DNA from: Nocardia grenadensis NBRC 108939
GTDB lineage: Bacteria; Actinomycetota; Actinomycetes; Mycobacteriales; Mycobacteriaceae
Length of the DNA: 64,000 nucleotides
NCBI RefSeq assembly: GCF_001613445.1
Contig: NZ_BDCJ01000017.1
Location: 62,001-126,000, forward strand
Direction of reading: 5' to 3'
Made by a program: the position numbers and the translations under genes. Position 1 is the first letter of the stretch. Every line of letters begins with the position of its first letter. The notes under the pieces were generated by a model. The model saw nothing but the letters and a program-made list of their open reading frames with translations, did not search any database and had not been told where the DNA came from. This document shows positions 25,231-34,184 of the stretch, in pieces.

Positions 25231-25410
25231 GCCGAGTCTTACGAGGCCTACAAAGGGTTGAGGCCCGTCCCGCCCCTTGGCCGAAGGTGCTCAAAGGTCG
25301 CCCTTCTATGGATGGCCCACCGCACATCGCATGAGCCGAAGGCTCGAGTCTCGAGGCCGAAACGGCGAGACCTAGGGGGCCTCAACCCCGCGGCGCCGAA
25401 GGCGCCGCAG
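25231..25410. repeat. Hairpin repeat family, copy A4 (inverted)
   Basis: Reverse-orientation copy starting CGAGTCTTACGAGG, outer arms GGGTTGAGGCCC and GGGCCTCAACCC (perfectly paired), the CTATGGATGGCCCACC core, and ending GGCGCCGAAGGCGCC. It lies directly after the aceA stop and, with the fragments upstream of fadB2, brackets the intergenic region. Confidence 0.85.
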
Positions 25411-25415
25411 ACAAC

Positions 25416-26705
25416 TCAGTGGAACTGCCCCTCTTCGGTGGAGCCCTTCAGCGCCGCCGTCGAGGTGTTGGGGTCGACGGTGGTGGCGATGGTGTCGAAG
25501 TAGCCGGCACCGACCTCGCGCTGGTGCTTGATGGCAGTGAAGCCTCGCTCGGCGGCGGCCTTGAACTCGCGCTCCTGCAGGTCGACGAAGGCGGTCATAC
25601 CTTCGCGGGCGTAGCCGTAGGCCAGGTCGAACATGCCGTAGTTGAGCGAGTGGAAGCCGGCCAGGGTGATGAACTGGAACTTGAAGCCCATGGCGCCGAG
25701 TTCACGCTGGAACTTGGCGATGGTGGCGTCGTCCAGGTGGGCCTTCCAGTTGAAGGACGGCGAGCAGTTGTAGGCCAGCAGCTGGTCCGGGAATTCGCTG
25801 CGGACGGCCTCGGCGAACTTGCGCGCGACCTCGAGGTCCGGCACGCCGGTCTCCATCCAGATGAGGTCGGCGTAGGGAGCGTAGGCCTTGGCCCGCGCGA
25901 TGCAGGGCTCGATACCGTTCTTCACTCCGAAGAAGCCTTCGGCGGTGCGGGTGCCGTCGAGGAATTCACGGTCGCGCTCGTCCACATCGGAGGTGATGAG
26001 GGTGGCGGCTTCGGCGTCGGTGCGGGCGATGATCACCGAGGGCACCTCGGCGACGTCGGCGGCCAGGCGCGCGGAGGTCAGGGTGCGGATGTGCTGCTGG
26101 GTGGGGATGAGCACCTTGCCCCCGAGGTGGCCGCACTTCTTCTCCGAGGCCAGCTGGTCTTCCCAGTGCACACCGGCGGCACCGGCGGCGATCATGGCCT
26201 TCTGCAGTTCGTAGGCGTTGAGCGCGCCACCGAAGCCGGCTTCGGCGTCGGCGACGATCGGGGCCAGCCAGTTCTCGACGGAGGTATCGCCTTCGACCTT
26301 GGCGATCTCGTCGGCGCGCAGCAGCGCGTTGTTGATGCGGCGGACCACGGCGGGCACCGAGTTGGCCGGGTAGAGGCTCTGGTCGGGGTAGGTGTGACCG
26401 GACAGGTTCGCGTCACCGGCGACCTGCCAGCCCGACAGGTAGATGGCCTTGAGCCCGGCGCGGACCTGCTGGACCGCCATATTGCCGGTGAGGGCGCCCA
26501 GCGAGTTGATGTAGTCCTCGTTGTTCACCAGATCCCAGAGGATCTCCGAGCCACGCCGTGCGAGGGTGTGCTCCTCGACAACGGTGCCCTGCAGCTTGGA
26601 GACCTGCTCGGCGGTGTAGTTGCGGGTGACGCCCTTCCAGCGCGGGTTGGTGTCCCAATCCTTCTGGATTTCCTCGGCGGTCTTCGGGGTGCCGGTGGTC
26701 GACAT
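25416..26705 (-). CDS. aceA: Isocitrate lyase
   Basis: A 429-residue isocitrate lyase, the first glyoxylate-shunt enzyme, converting isocitrate to glyoxylate and succinate. The catalytic loop KKCGHLGGK is present, as are the substrate-binding WMETG and YNCSPSFNWK motifs. The ATG at 26705 starts the family-typical MSTTGTPKTAEEIQ; longer starts are not supported. Size matches the short (Icl1-type) enzymes. The regulator RamB is encoded about 3 kb away, and candidate RamB sites lie upstream. Confidence 0.97.
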   Translation of the reverse strand: MSTTGTPKTAEEIQKDWDTNPRWKGVTRNYTAEQVSKLQGTVVEEHTLARRGSEILWDLVNNEDYINSLGALTGNMAVQQVRAGLKAIYLSGWQVAGDANLSGHTYPDQSLYPANSVPAVVRRINNALLRADEIAKVEGDTSVENWLAPIVADAEAGFGGALNAYELQKAMIAAGAAGVHWEDQLASEKKCGHLGGKVLIPTQQHIRTLTSARLAADVAEVPSVIIARTDAEAATLITSDVDERDREFLDGTRTAEGFFGVKNGIEPCIARAKAYAPYADLIWMETGVPDLEVARKFAEAVRSEFPDQLLAYNCSPSFNWKAHLDDATIAKFQRELGAMGFKFQFITLAGFHSLNYGMFDLAYGYAREGMTAFVDLQEREFKAAAERGFTAIKHQREVGAGYFDTIATTVDPNTSTAALKGSTEEGQFH

Positions 26706-26788
26706 CGTGCGACTCCACTTCCTTGTTCGGTCGGTCCGCCGGTCCGCGTCGACGAAGCGTTTCCGCGTCGCACTGCTGGATCGGCGAT

Positions 26789-26802
26789 TTGCAGGCTTGC
26801 AA
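26789..26802. promoter_or_regulatory. Candidate RamB-type site upstream of aceA
   Basis: Inverted repeat TTGCA-GGCT-TGCAA, 84 bp upstream of the aceA start. RamB of corynebacteria and mycobacteria recognises TTTGCAAA-like motifs at the isocitrate lyase promoter, and ramB is nearby. The match is partial, so this is a candidate only. Confidence 0.4.
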
Positions 26803-27191
26803 TGCCCGGTGGGTGTACTTCCACACCATGGCACACCATCAAAATGCCGTCTACCTGTTGCTTCTGTGAATCCGAGCTAGGATCGGCCACGACTTTGCTA
26901 ACCCTGTGAAAGTTGCCAGCACGTAACCACCGTCAAGTCTACTCACCAGTAGCTCTGACGTGGGGTTTCAGCGTAACGCTCGTACTGTTAGCGGAGGCAG
27001 GTATCGGAGTCGAGCCCGGCGGCGCGGCTCGGCCCTGTGAGGACGTTCATAACTGATGGCATGTGCCTTCAAATATGGCGTGCGCCCGATGGTGGGTTGT
27101 TCGCGAAAGCGGACACTGTTCTCTTCCCGCCGCCGGGGAGTACTTCGCCGGGGTGAACCCGCAAGATTTCACAACATGCCCAGAAAGGGAC

Positions 27192-27210
27192 AGTGTTGGC
27201 ACACAACACT
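27192..27210. promoter_or_regulatory. Perfect inverted repeat upstream of xdhC
   Basis: AGTGTTG-GCACA-CAACACT: 7-bp perfect arms with 5-bp spacing, about 155 bp upstream of the xdhC start. It is a possible operator; the binding protein is unknown. Confidence 0.4.
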
Positions 27211-27366
27211 TGGCCAACCATTCATGTTCTCGCCCGACGAGATTTTCGCAGGCGTGCCAAATTCACAGCGAACAACGCTAGGGTGTCCGTCACGTGCGCG
27301 GTCATCGGTGACGGGTGCCGATGGTGAGCGCCTGCCCTCCGTCGCACGGTGGGATCGGAGCTGTTG

Positions 27367-28356
27367 ATGCGCGACATCGTCGACAACCTGCTGCAGGTGT
27401 GGCGTTCGGGCCGGACGGGCGGGCTGGCCACCATCGTGCGCACGGGTGGTCAGGTGGACATTCCGGTGGGTACGGCGATTCTGGTGGACCCCGACGGCAT
27501 GATCTACGGATCCATGGCGGCGACCGGGATCGAGGACACCGTCTACGAATCCACCCTGCAGTCGGCTCGGACCGGGCAGCGCGCCCTGCACCGGCTCCCG
27601 GTACCCGGCGGCGAGGGTGCGGTGATAGATGTTTTCACCGAACCGTTCTCCCGCGGACATTTTCCGGAATTCCCGACCATCGCCGCCGAAATCGCCGAGC
27701 ATCGGCGGGTCACGCTTTTCACCGTGGTGTGGAATCCGGAGCCGGGAATGATCGGGCAGCACCTGATCACCGATAAAAGACACGCCACGGAACTGGTCTC
27801 GCTACCGCAGTCCGATATTTTCGTTGCCTCGTTCGCCCCGCCACCACTGCTGGTGGTGTTCGGGGCGAATGCCGTCGCCGCGGCGCTTTCGGCGCAGGCC
27901 CGGCTGCTCGGCTACCGGGTCGCCATCTGCGATCCGCGGCCCACATTCGCAGTGCCGGAGTCCTTCCCCGGGGCCGAGGTGGTCTGCGATTGGCCGCACC
28001 GCTATCTGAACGTGTTGGTTTCCGAAGGCGAGATCGATTCCTCCACCGGTATCGTGCTGGCCTCCCACGATCCGCAGTTCGAGATCCCGCTGCTGACGGT
28101 CGCGCTCCGGCTACCCGAGATCGGTTATATCGGCGCGGTCGGCTCGCTGGTCGCCAGCGCGCGCCGCCTCGACGACCTGCGCGCGAGCGGATTCGATGAA
28201 ACACAACTGGCCCGGCTGCACTCCCCCGCCGGAATGGATATCGGCGCGGCCACCGCCACCGAGACAGCTTTGGCGGTGACCGCGGAGATGGTGGCGGCAC
28301 GGAACGGACGGCAGGGGCGGATCACCGTGCCGTTCCCGGCGGAGGCGGCCATCTGA
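27367..28356 (+). CDS. XdhC/CoxI family molybdoenzyme maturation protein
   Basis: A 329-residue XdhC-type protein. The N-terminal XdhC_CoxI domain begins MRDIVDNLLQVWRSG and has TGGLATIVRT; the C-terminal Rossmann domain shows LLVVFGANAVAAALSAQ. Family members insert or sulfurate the molybdenum cofactor of xanthine dehydrogenase or CO dehydrogenase. No molybdoenzyme gene lies in the window, so its client is elsewhere. The ATG at 27367 follows a GGAG site by 6-7 bp and is preferred over the in-frame GTG at 27349. Confidence 0.88.
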   Translation: MRDIVDNLLQVWRSGRTGGLATIVRTGGQVDIPVGTAILVDPDGMIYGSMAATGIEDTVYESTLQSARTGQRALHRLPVPGGEGAVIDVFTEPFSRGHFPEFPTIAAEIAEHRRVTLFTVVWNPEPGMIGQHLITDKRHATELVSLPQSDIFVASFAPPPLLVVFGANAVAAALSAQARLLGYRVAICDPRPTFAVPESFPGAEVVCDWPHRYLNVLVSEGEIDSSTGIVLASHDPQFEIPLLTVALRLPEIGYIGAVGSLVASARRLDDLRASGFDETQLARLHSPAGMDIGAATATETALAVTAEMVAARNGRQGRITVPFPAEAAI

Positions 28357-28462
28357 GTTCGGCGCGCCCTCGCCCCCGGCCGCGCCGAGGGCGACCGAAA
28401 TCACCCGCGCAATCCCGCCCCTCGATCTTGTGCTGTGCCGACTCTCGTGGACAGTGGTTCTC

Positions 28463-29410
28463 GTGATCCTCACCGTGACAATGAATCCCGCCTACGATGT
28501 GACCTACCGCGTCGAGAATTTCACCCGCGGACAGGCCCATCGGGTTCGCTCGGTGGAGCAGCGCCTCGGCGGTAAGGGCATCAACGTCACCAGAGTGCTC
28601 AACCAATTGGGCCGCTATGCCCGCGCCACCGGGTTCGCCGACCACGCCTTCGCCGCGGCCGCCGAGGCCGAGATGCCGGTGGATTTCGTGCACGCGCTGC
28701 CGTGGGTCCGGCGCACGGTGGTGATCAGCGAATCCGATACCGGCACCGCGACCGCGTTGCGCGAGCCGGGGGCGCGGATTTCGAATCCACACGCCTCCGA
28801 ACAACTCGAGGTCCGCGTAGCCGGCATGCTGACGCATATCTCGGGCCTGGTGATCGCCGGGTCCCTACCCGACGGCATCGATCCCGGCCTACCCGCCCGC
28901 ATCGCCCGGACCGCCCTGGACGCCGGGGTACCCACGGTCTGCGACCTGCACGGACCGGCATTGCGGATGGTCGCACGGGTGCCCGGGGTGGTCCTGCTGC
29001 CGAGCCTCGACGAGTTCGAATCGCTCACCCACTGCCGCCCCGAAACCCCGAAAGCGCTGGTCACCGCGACCCGGCCGCTGGTGGATCGCGGCGTGGGCGC
29101 GATGATCATCACCCGGGGGCCGCAGGGCATGGTCGCGGTGACCCCGGACGGGTCCTGGGAGGCCCGGCTGCCGGAGCCGCTGACCGGTAATCCGACCGGC
29201 GCGGGCGATACGGTGACCGCCGCCGTGATCGCGGCCCTGGCCACCACGCCGACTCCGGATTGGCCGGCGATTCTGGTCGACGCGGTCGCCACCTCGGCGG
29301 CCTCGGTGGTCATCCCGGTGGCCGGTGAGATCGACCGGCGCCTGCGCGGGCATCTGGCCCCGACCGTGCTGCTCTCCGAACTGGAGACGCCGGACCGCGA
29401 ATCGGCCTGA
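28463..29410 (+). CDS. PfkB-family sugar kinase (1-phosphofructokinase/tagatose-6-phosphate kinase type)
   Basis: A 315-residue ribokinase-like enzyme. The N-terminus ILTVTMNPAYDVTYRV and the GGKGINVTRVL motif place it in the FruK/LacC/PfkB group; the catalytic base lies in NPTGAGDTVTAAV near the C-terminus. It should phosphorylate a sugar phosphate, but which one cannot be decided. GTG at 28463 is the probable start since it opens the family-typical sequence. It converges with ramB 22 bp away. Confidence 0.88.
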   Translation: MILTVTMNPAYDVTYRVENFTRGQAHRVRSVEQRLGGKGINVTRVLNQLGRYARATGFADHAFAAAAEAEMPVDFVHALPWVRRTVVISESDTGTATALREPGARISNPHASEQLEVRVAGMLTHISGLVIAGSLPDGIDPGLPARIARTALDAGVPTVCDLHGPALRMVARVPGVVLLPSLDEFESLTHCRPETPKALVTATRPLVDRGVGAMIITRGPQGMVAVTPDGSWEARLPEPLTGNPTGAGDTVTAAVIAALATTPTPDWPAILVDAVATSAASVVIPVAGEIDRRLRGHLAPTVLLSELETPDRESA

Positions 29411-29432
29411 CCGCGAGTTCCCGCGGCATCGC

Positions 29433-30839
29433 CTATTTCAGGACATACGGGGAAACCGAACTCCGGTGTTCGCTGATATCGAGAGTTTTACCGAGCGGCG
29501 GGAAGGCGCGCTGGGGGCAGTTGGCGCGATCGCAGACCCGGCAGCCCGCGCCGATGGGGGTGGCGTTGGCCTCCCGCAGATCGATACCATCGGCGTATAC
29601 CACCCGCGCCGCGTGCCGGATCTCGCAACCCAGCCCGATCGCGAAGGTTTTACTCGGCTGTCCGTACCGGGTCGCGCGACGTTCCACGGTGCGCGCCACC
29701 CACAGGTACTTCCGGCCGTCGGGCATCTGCGCGATCTGCGTCATTATCTTGCCCGGATAGGCGAAGGTCTCGTACACGTTCCACAGCGGACAGGTACCGC
29801 CGCTGGAGGAGAAGTGGAAACCGGTGGCGGACTGTCGTTTCGACATGTTCCCGGCCCGATCCACCCGGACGAACGAGAAGGGGACTCCGCGCAGTTCCGG
29901 CCGCTGCAGGGTGGACAGGCGGTGGCAGATGGTCTCGTAGCTCTGCGCGAAGAACGCCGATAATCGTTCGATGTCGTAGCGGAAACCTTCGGCGACCTCG
30001 TGGAAGTAGGTGTAAGGCAGCACGGTTGCGGCGGCGAAATAGTTCGCCAGACCGAGCATGGCGAGTCTGCGGGCGTCCGGGCCGGAGAAGTTCCCCTCGG
30101 CCACCAGCTTCTCCAGCAGTTGCCCGCATTCGAAATAGGCCAGTTCGGCGGCCAGTTTGAAAAGGCGCTGGCCACCGGACAGATGCGGCGCGATCTCGAG
30201 CAGCTGGTTGTCCGGGTCGTACCGGTGCAGTACGCCCTCACCGAGGTCGATACGTTCCATGATCCGCACGCCGTAGCTGCGCAGCACCTTGGGGATCTCG
30301 CTGTGCGCGTCGCCGTTGTGGAAGCGGATTCGGTTGGCCAGCTCCTCGGCGGCTGTATCGAGCTCGTGTATGTAGTTCTGCCGCTGATAGAAGTAGTCGC
30401 GTACTTCCTCGTGCGGTTTGCTTATGGTGGCGCTGCCCGAGCCGTCGGCGAATCTGTCCTCGGTGGCCGCGGCCAGCTGAGCACTGGTGTTGCGGTAGCG
30501 GTTGTGCATACTGACCAGGGCCCGGGCCATGCTCGGGTGGGCCGACACCATTTCCGCGATCTCCCGGGCGTCGGCTTCGATACCGAGCTCCTGGTCCATC
30601 ACCACTTCCTGCAGTTCGGCGATGAGCCGGGTGTCGTCCTGCGGTGAGAAGAAGGTGGCCTCGACGCCGAAGACCTCACTGATGCGCAGCAGCACCGGCA
30701 CGGTGAGCGGCCGGACATCGTGCTCGATCTGATTGAGATAGCTGGCCGATATCTCCAGCTGCTGGGCCAGCGCCACCTGGCTGAGCCCGCGTTCGGTTCG
30801 TAGTTGCCGCAACCGGGCGCCGACATAAGTCTTGGCCAT
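29433..30839 (-). CDS. ramB: RamB-type regulator of acetate/glyoxylate metabolism
   Basis: A 468-residue regulator with an N-terminal XRE helix-turn-helix (about 9-63; GLSQVALAQQLEISASYLNQIE), a central IrrE-like/DUF955 domain, and a C-terminal domain with the cysteine cluster GCRVCDRANCPQRAF. This layout is that of RamB (Rv0465c), which represses isocitrate lyase in mycobacteria and corynebacteria. Its position 3 kb from aceA matches M. tuberculosis. The conserved cysteines may bind metal or a cofactor. It is likely autoregulated. Confidence 0.93.
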   Translation of the reverse strand: MAKTYVGARLRQLRTERGLSQVALAQQLEISASYLNQIEHDVRPLTVPVLLRISEVFGVEATFFSPQDDTRLIAELQEVVMDQELGIEADAREIAEMVSAHPSMARALVSMHNRYRNTSAQLAAATEDRFADGSGSATISKPHEEVRDYFYQRQNYIHELDTAAEELANRIRFHNGDAHSEIPKVLRSYGVRIMERIDLGEGVLHRYDPDNQLLEIAPHLSGGQRLFKLAAELAYFECGQLLEKLVAEGNFSGPDARRLAMLGLANYFAAATVLPYTYFHEVAEGFRYDIERLSAFFAQSYETICHRLSTLQRPELRGVPFSFVRVDRAGNMSKRQSATGFHFSSSGGTCPLWNVYETFAYPGKIMTQIAQMPDGRKYLWVARTVERRATRYGQPSKTFAIGLGCEIRHAARVVYADGIDLREANATPIGAGCRVCDRANCPQRAFPPLGKTLDISEHRSSVSPYVLK

Positions 30840-30975
30840 ATGTCCAGCTTAGGGGTCGTTCGCACGATGCGATAAGTGGGTTAGCAGGAATTTCGCTTCC
30901 GGTACCCGACTCCGGCACAACCCGGACAACCGCGCCACGGCCCGGGCACCGAAGAACCCGGCATGTCCGGGATCC

Positions 30976-31329
30976 TCACCCGTCCCCGTCCGGCTGCGCG
31001 ATCTCGGCCAGCGGCGAGGCCAGCGGCCAGCCGCCGGCGGCCAGATGTGAGGCCACCCGCGCGATATCCTCCGGACCCGCCTGCTCCCGGGCGTGCCGGC
31101 TGACCGCGTCCTCGATCTCGGCGTGGGTGATCTCCCGGTCTCCCCGGTCGCGCACCAACTCCTCGGCGACCAGCGCCACCTCGTACTCGGTCAGGTCCCG
31201 GTGCAGTACCGCGAACAGCGCCACATAATCCGATCGGGGCACCCCCTGCGGGTACCCGGCGCGCAGCCACGCGAGCACCCGCGCCAGCAGTCCCGACCGT
31301 TCCGGTGGCAAGTCGTTCCCGGTGGTCAT
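30976..31329 (-). CDS. DUF3349 family protein
   Basis: A 117-residue small helical protein of the DUF3349 family (Rv0543c type), with the family segment YPQGVPRSDYVALFAVLHRDLTE. Function is unknown. It is the last gene of a three-gene set with a small membrane protein and PitA, the same order as Rv0543c-Rv0544c-pitA. Starts at ATG 31329 (TGATG overlap with the upstream stop) or GTG 31332. Confidence 0.9.
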   Translation of the reverse strand: MTTGNDLPPERSGLLARVLAWLRAGYPQGVPRSDYVALFAVLHRDLTEYEVALVAEELVRDRGDREITHAEIEDAVSRHAREQAGPEDIARVASHLAAGGWPLASPLAEIAQPDGDG

Positions 31330-31601
31330 CACGCCTGCCCGAACACATGGATACCGAGCCGGTCGGCCAGGAACGCCTTCGCGACGAACAGCACCGCGGC
31401 GACCACCACCGCCAGGACGGTGATCAGGCAGAGGTAGGCACCGGCCAGGGCGACCGGGTTACGCCGCACCGTTGCGCCCGGCCCCGCCGCCGACCACAGC
31501 CGCACCCCGAGCGCGAACACCATGGGCAGGCCGGCGCCCAGCACGAGCGCCGCCAGGGTCACCTCCCCCAGCGAACGCAGGTTCGTCAACACGGTTTCCA
31601 T
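31329..31601 (-). CDS. Small two-helix membrane protein (Rv0544c-like)
   Basis: A 90-residue protein with two hydrophobic segments (about 14-35 and 53-76). It starts at 31601, where its ATG overlaps the pitA stop as TAATG, and ends overlapping the DUF3349 start. Function unknown; conserved placement after pitA suggests a role with phosphate transport. Confidence 0.88.
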   Translation of the reverse strand: METVLTNLRSLGEVTLAALVLGAGLPMVFALGVRLWSAAGPGATVRRNPVALAGAYLCLITVLAVVVAAVLFVAKAFLADRLGIHVFGQA

Positions 31602-32815
31602 TACGCCTCCTCGGATGTCGACCCGGCGACCCGCGGCTGCTGCGCGGGCGAGGTGTGCTCCGACCCGAGGTCGGCGTCGGGGGGAGCATTGACATTGCCG
31701 CTGGACACCTTGTCCCGCAGCGAGCGCCGATAGATCACGGTAGCCAGCGCGATGAGGAGCGCGAACACCGCGAGTACACCGGCCAGGCCGCCGATATAGT
31801 AGGCGAGCGCCCAGCAGATCGCGCCGACGATACCCGCGGCGGGCAGGGTCAGCAGCCAGGCCACGACCATGCGCCCCATCACGCCCCAGCGCACCTCCGC
31901 CCCCTTGCCGAGGCCGGTGCCGAGGATCGCGCCGGTGACGGTCTGGGTCGTCGAGAGCGGCAGCCCGAAATGCGCGGAGGTCAGGATGATCGCCGCCGAC
32001 GACGATTCGGCCGCCAGCCCCTGCGGTGAATCGATATCCACGAGTTTCTTGCCGAGGGTGCGAATGATCCGCCAGCCGCCGAGGTAGGTGCCGGCCGCGA
32101 TCGCGAACGCGCAGGCGGCCATCACCCACAGCGGCATGGCCGAGTCCGGGGAGAGCTCACCGTAGGCGATCAGGGCCAGGAAGATGACGCCCATCGTCTT
32201 CTGCGCGTCGTTGGTGCCGTGTGCCAACGACACCAGCGACGCCGAGCCGACCTGACCCCACCGGAATCCGGTGGTCACCTTGTCCGGGTCGGCGCCGCGG
32301 GTGATCCGGTACACCGACCAGGTCCCGATGGTGGAGACCAGACCGGCGACGACGGGCGCGAGCAGCGCCGGGATCACGATCTTGTTGATCACCCCGCCCT
32401 CCGCGGAGATCCACACCACTCCGCTCCAGCCCAGTGCCGCCATGGTCGCGCCGATCAATCCGCCGAACAGGGCGTGCGAAGAACTCGACGGCAGCCCGAA
32501 CAACCAGGTGAGCAGGTTCCAGAGAATGCCGCCGACCAATCCGGCATAGACGATGAGCAGCAGGTCGTGCCCGGATACCTCGCCGAGCCGCACGATCCCC
32601 TCGGCCACCGTCGCCGCCACCGCCACCGACAGGAACGCGCCCACCAGGTTCAGAACCGCGGACAAGGTGACCGCGACCCGCGGGCGGAGCGCCCCGGTAG
32701 CTATCGAGGTCGCCATGGCGTTGGCGGTGTCGTGGAAACCGTTGGTGAAGTCGAAAGCCAGCGCCGTGACAATGACGACCAAGAGAATGAGCAGCTCAAC
32801 TGTCACGCCCTGCAT
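31601..32815 (-). CDS. pitA: Low-affinity inorganic phosphate transporter PitA
   Basis: A 404-residue PiT-family permease with about ten transmembrane segments. The family signature FTNGFHDTANAMATSIATGAL lies at about 23-43 and its repeat VSLAHGTNDAQKTMGV around 195, the two symmetric GxND/HDTAN motifs of PiT proteins. It moves phosphate as a metal complex with protons. ATG 32815 or GTG 32806 are both possible starts. The C-terminal 35 residues are hydrophilic. Confidence 0.95.
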   Translation of the reverse strand: MQGVTVELLILLVVIVTALAFDFTNGFHDTANAMATSIATGALRPRVAVTLSAVLNLVGAFLSVAVAATVAEGIVRLGEVSGHDLLLIVYAGLVGGILWNLLTWLFGLPSSSSHALFGGLIGATMAALGWSGVVWISAEGGVINKIVIPALLAPVVAGLVSTIGTWSVYRITRGADPDKVTTGFRWGQVGSASLVSLAHGTNDAQKTMGVIFLALIAYGELSPDSAMPLWVMAACAFAIAAGTYLGGWRIIRTLGKKLVDIDSPQGLAAESSSAAIILTSAHFGLPLSTTQTVTGAILGTGLGKGAEVRWGVMGRMVVAWLLTLPAAGIVGAICWALAYYIGGLAGVLAVFALLIALATVIYRRSLRDKVSSGNVNAPPDADLGSEHTSPAQQPRVAGSTSEEA

Positions 32816-32906
32816 TGTGCGTCATGCCCCGGCCGCCATCTTCCGGCGGGATCCGCCGGTCGCCGAAAGATAGCGGCCACCTGCGGGTATCCCACGGCAC
32901 ACCGGA

Positions 32907-34133
32907 TCACGCGTGGGCGGGCTCCGGTTCCGGCCGCACAGGCGCACCCGCCGTATCCCCCACCCGCCGCGCGACGATGCCCAGGCCGGCGCAGACCACG
33001 ATCGCCACGCCCATCGGCACGCCGGTGGCGGGCCCGCCGAGACCGACCAGCGGGGAGACCACCGCGCCCAGCGCGAACTGCAGCGCGCCCATGAGCGCGG
33101 CGGCGGAACCGGCGGCATGCCGCGCCCGGCCGATCGCCAATGCGCTGGCGGTACCCATGACCGTCGGGGTGGCGGCCACCATCACGAAGAGGACAGGCAG
33201 CACCAGTGCCGCGGACGCACCGGTGGCCAGCAGTACGAGCAATACCATCGCCGCGGTCAGGATCACCAGCTGCCCGAGCCGCAGGATCGGTGCCGGGCCG
33301 AACCGGCCGACGAGCCGGGAGATCGCCACTCCGGCCGCCACCATGCCGGCGGCATTGGTGGCGAACACGATCGTGTAGGCCCGGTTGGACAGACCGAGCA
33401 CGTTCTCGATCACGAAAGGCGATGCCGATATGTAGGACATCATCCCGGCGAACCCGAGCGCGAAGGCGAAGATGTAGCCGAGATAGCCGCGATCGGATCC
33501 GATACCGCGCAGCGTACGGAGGGTTCCGCCGACACCGGCGCGGTGGCGCCGCTCCGGGGGTAGCGATTCCGGCACCACGATCAGCGCACCCAGGAACATC
33601 AGCACGAAGATGCCGCTCAGCACCCAGAATTCCGCCCGCCAACCGGCGGACACCAGCGCGCCGCCGAGTAGCGGCGCCACCACCGGTGCGATACCGCCGA
33701 TGGCGGAGAAGAGGGTGAAGATCCGGGCGGTGGCCGCTCCTTCGGTTCGGTCGGCACCGACCGCGCGGCCGATCACCAGGCCGGCAGAGGCGGTCAGCCC
33801 CTGCACGAAACGCATGGCGACGAGCAGCCAGATGGTGGGCGCCAGCGCACAGATCACGGTGACGGCGACGGTGACCGCGGTGGCCACGACCAGTGGCCGG
33901 CGCCGGCCGTATCGATCGGAGAGCGGACCGATGAGCAACTGACCCGCGGCGAGCCCGACGAGAAACGCCGTCAGCGTGAGCTGCACACTCGCCGCGCTGG
34001 TGTCCAGGTCGGCGGCGAGGTCGGTGAACGCCGGCAGATACATATCCACCGCGAACGGCGCCGCCGCCGAGAGCATTGCCAGCACCACCAGCAGCAGCCC
34101 GGATACCCCGGGGCGCGTTCGGATCGGTAGCAC
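32907..34133 (-). CDS. Bcr/CflA-type MFS drug efflux transporter
   Basis: A 408-residue major facilitator with about twelve transmembrane helices. The DHA1 motif A is GPLSDRYGRRRPL, and AVDMYLPAF in the first helix is typical of the Bcr/CflA group. GTG at 34133 follows an AGGAGG site by 4 bp; the longer reading extends into the divergent promoter. It is divergent from a MarR gene and probably controlled by it. The substrate is unknown; bicyclomycin, chloramphenicol or similar compounds are typical for the family. Confidence 0.92.
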   Translation of the reverse strand: MLPIRTRPGVSGLLLVVLAMLSAAAPFAVDMYLPAFTDLAADLDTSAASVQLTLTAFLVGLAAGQLLIGPLSDRYGRRRPLVVATAVTVAVTVICALAPTIWLLVAMRFVQGLTASAGLVIGRAVGADRTEGAATARIFTLFSAIGGIAPVVAPLLGGALVSAGWRAEFWVLSGIFVLMFLGALIVVPESLPPERRHRAGVGGTLRTLRGIGSDRGYLGYIFAFALGFAGMMSYISASPFVIENVLGLSNRAYTIVFATNAAGMVAAGVAISRLVGRFGPAPILRLGQLVILTAAMVLLVLLATGASAALVLPVLFVMVAATPTVMGTASALAIGRARHAAGSAAALMGALQFALGAVVSPLVGLGGPATGVPMGVAIVVCAGLGIVARRVGDTAGAPVRPEPEPAHA

Positions 34134-34151
34134 GGTACCTCCTGCCAAATG

Positions 34152-34171
34152 CTTATTTATACATACATAAG
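34152..34171. promoter_or_regulatory. MarR operator candidate in the divergent MFS/MarR promoter
   Basis: A 20-bp AT-rich palindrome (CTTATTTATACATACATAAG) with 16 of 20 positions paired. It is 18 bp upstream of the transporter start and 13 bp upstream of the MarR start, so one bound dimer would repress both. Confidence 0.75.
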
Positions 34172-34184
34172 CTAACATGGTCGA

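Larger units (their letters stand above)
26706..27366. other. Divergent regulatory region between aceA and xdhC
   Basis: A 661-bp gap with lower GC than the genes around it, no convincing ORF and no copy of the hairpin repeat. It holds the aceA promoter, a TTGCA inverted repeat at 26789, an AGTGTTG inverted repeat at 27192 and further TTTGC/GAAAGTTGC motifs near 26893-26915. Confidence 0.6.

Noticed and set aside
25419..26909. A 496-codon frame antisense to isocitrate lyase
   Set aside because: Complete overlap with a clear aceA gene; composition is low-complexity and no family is recognisable.
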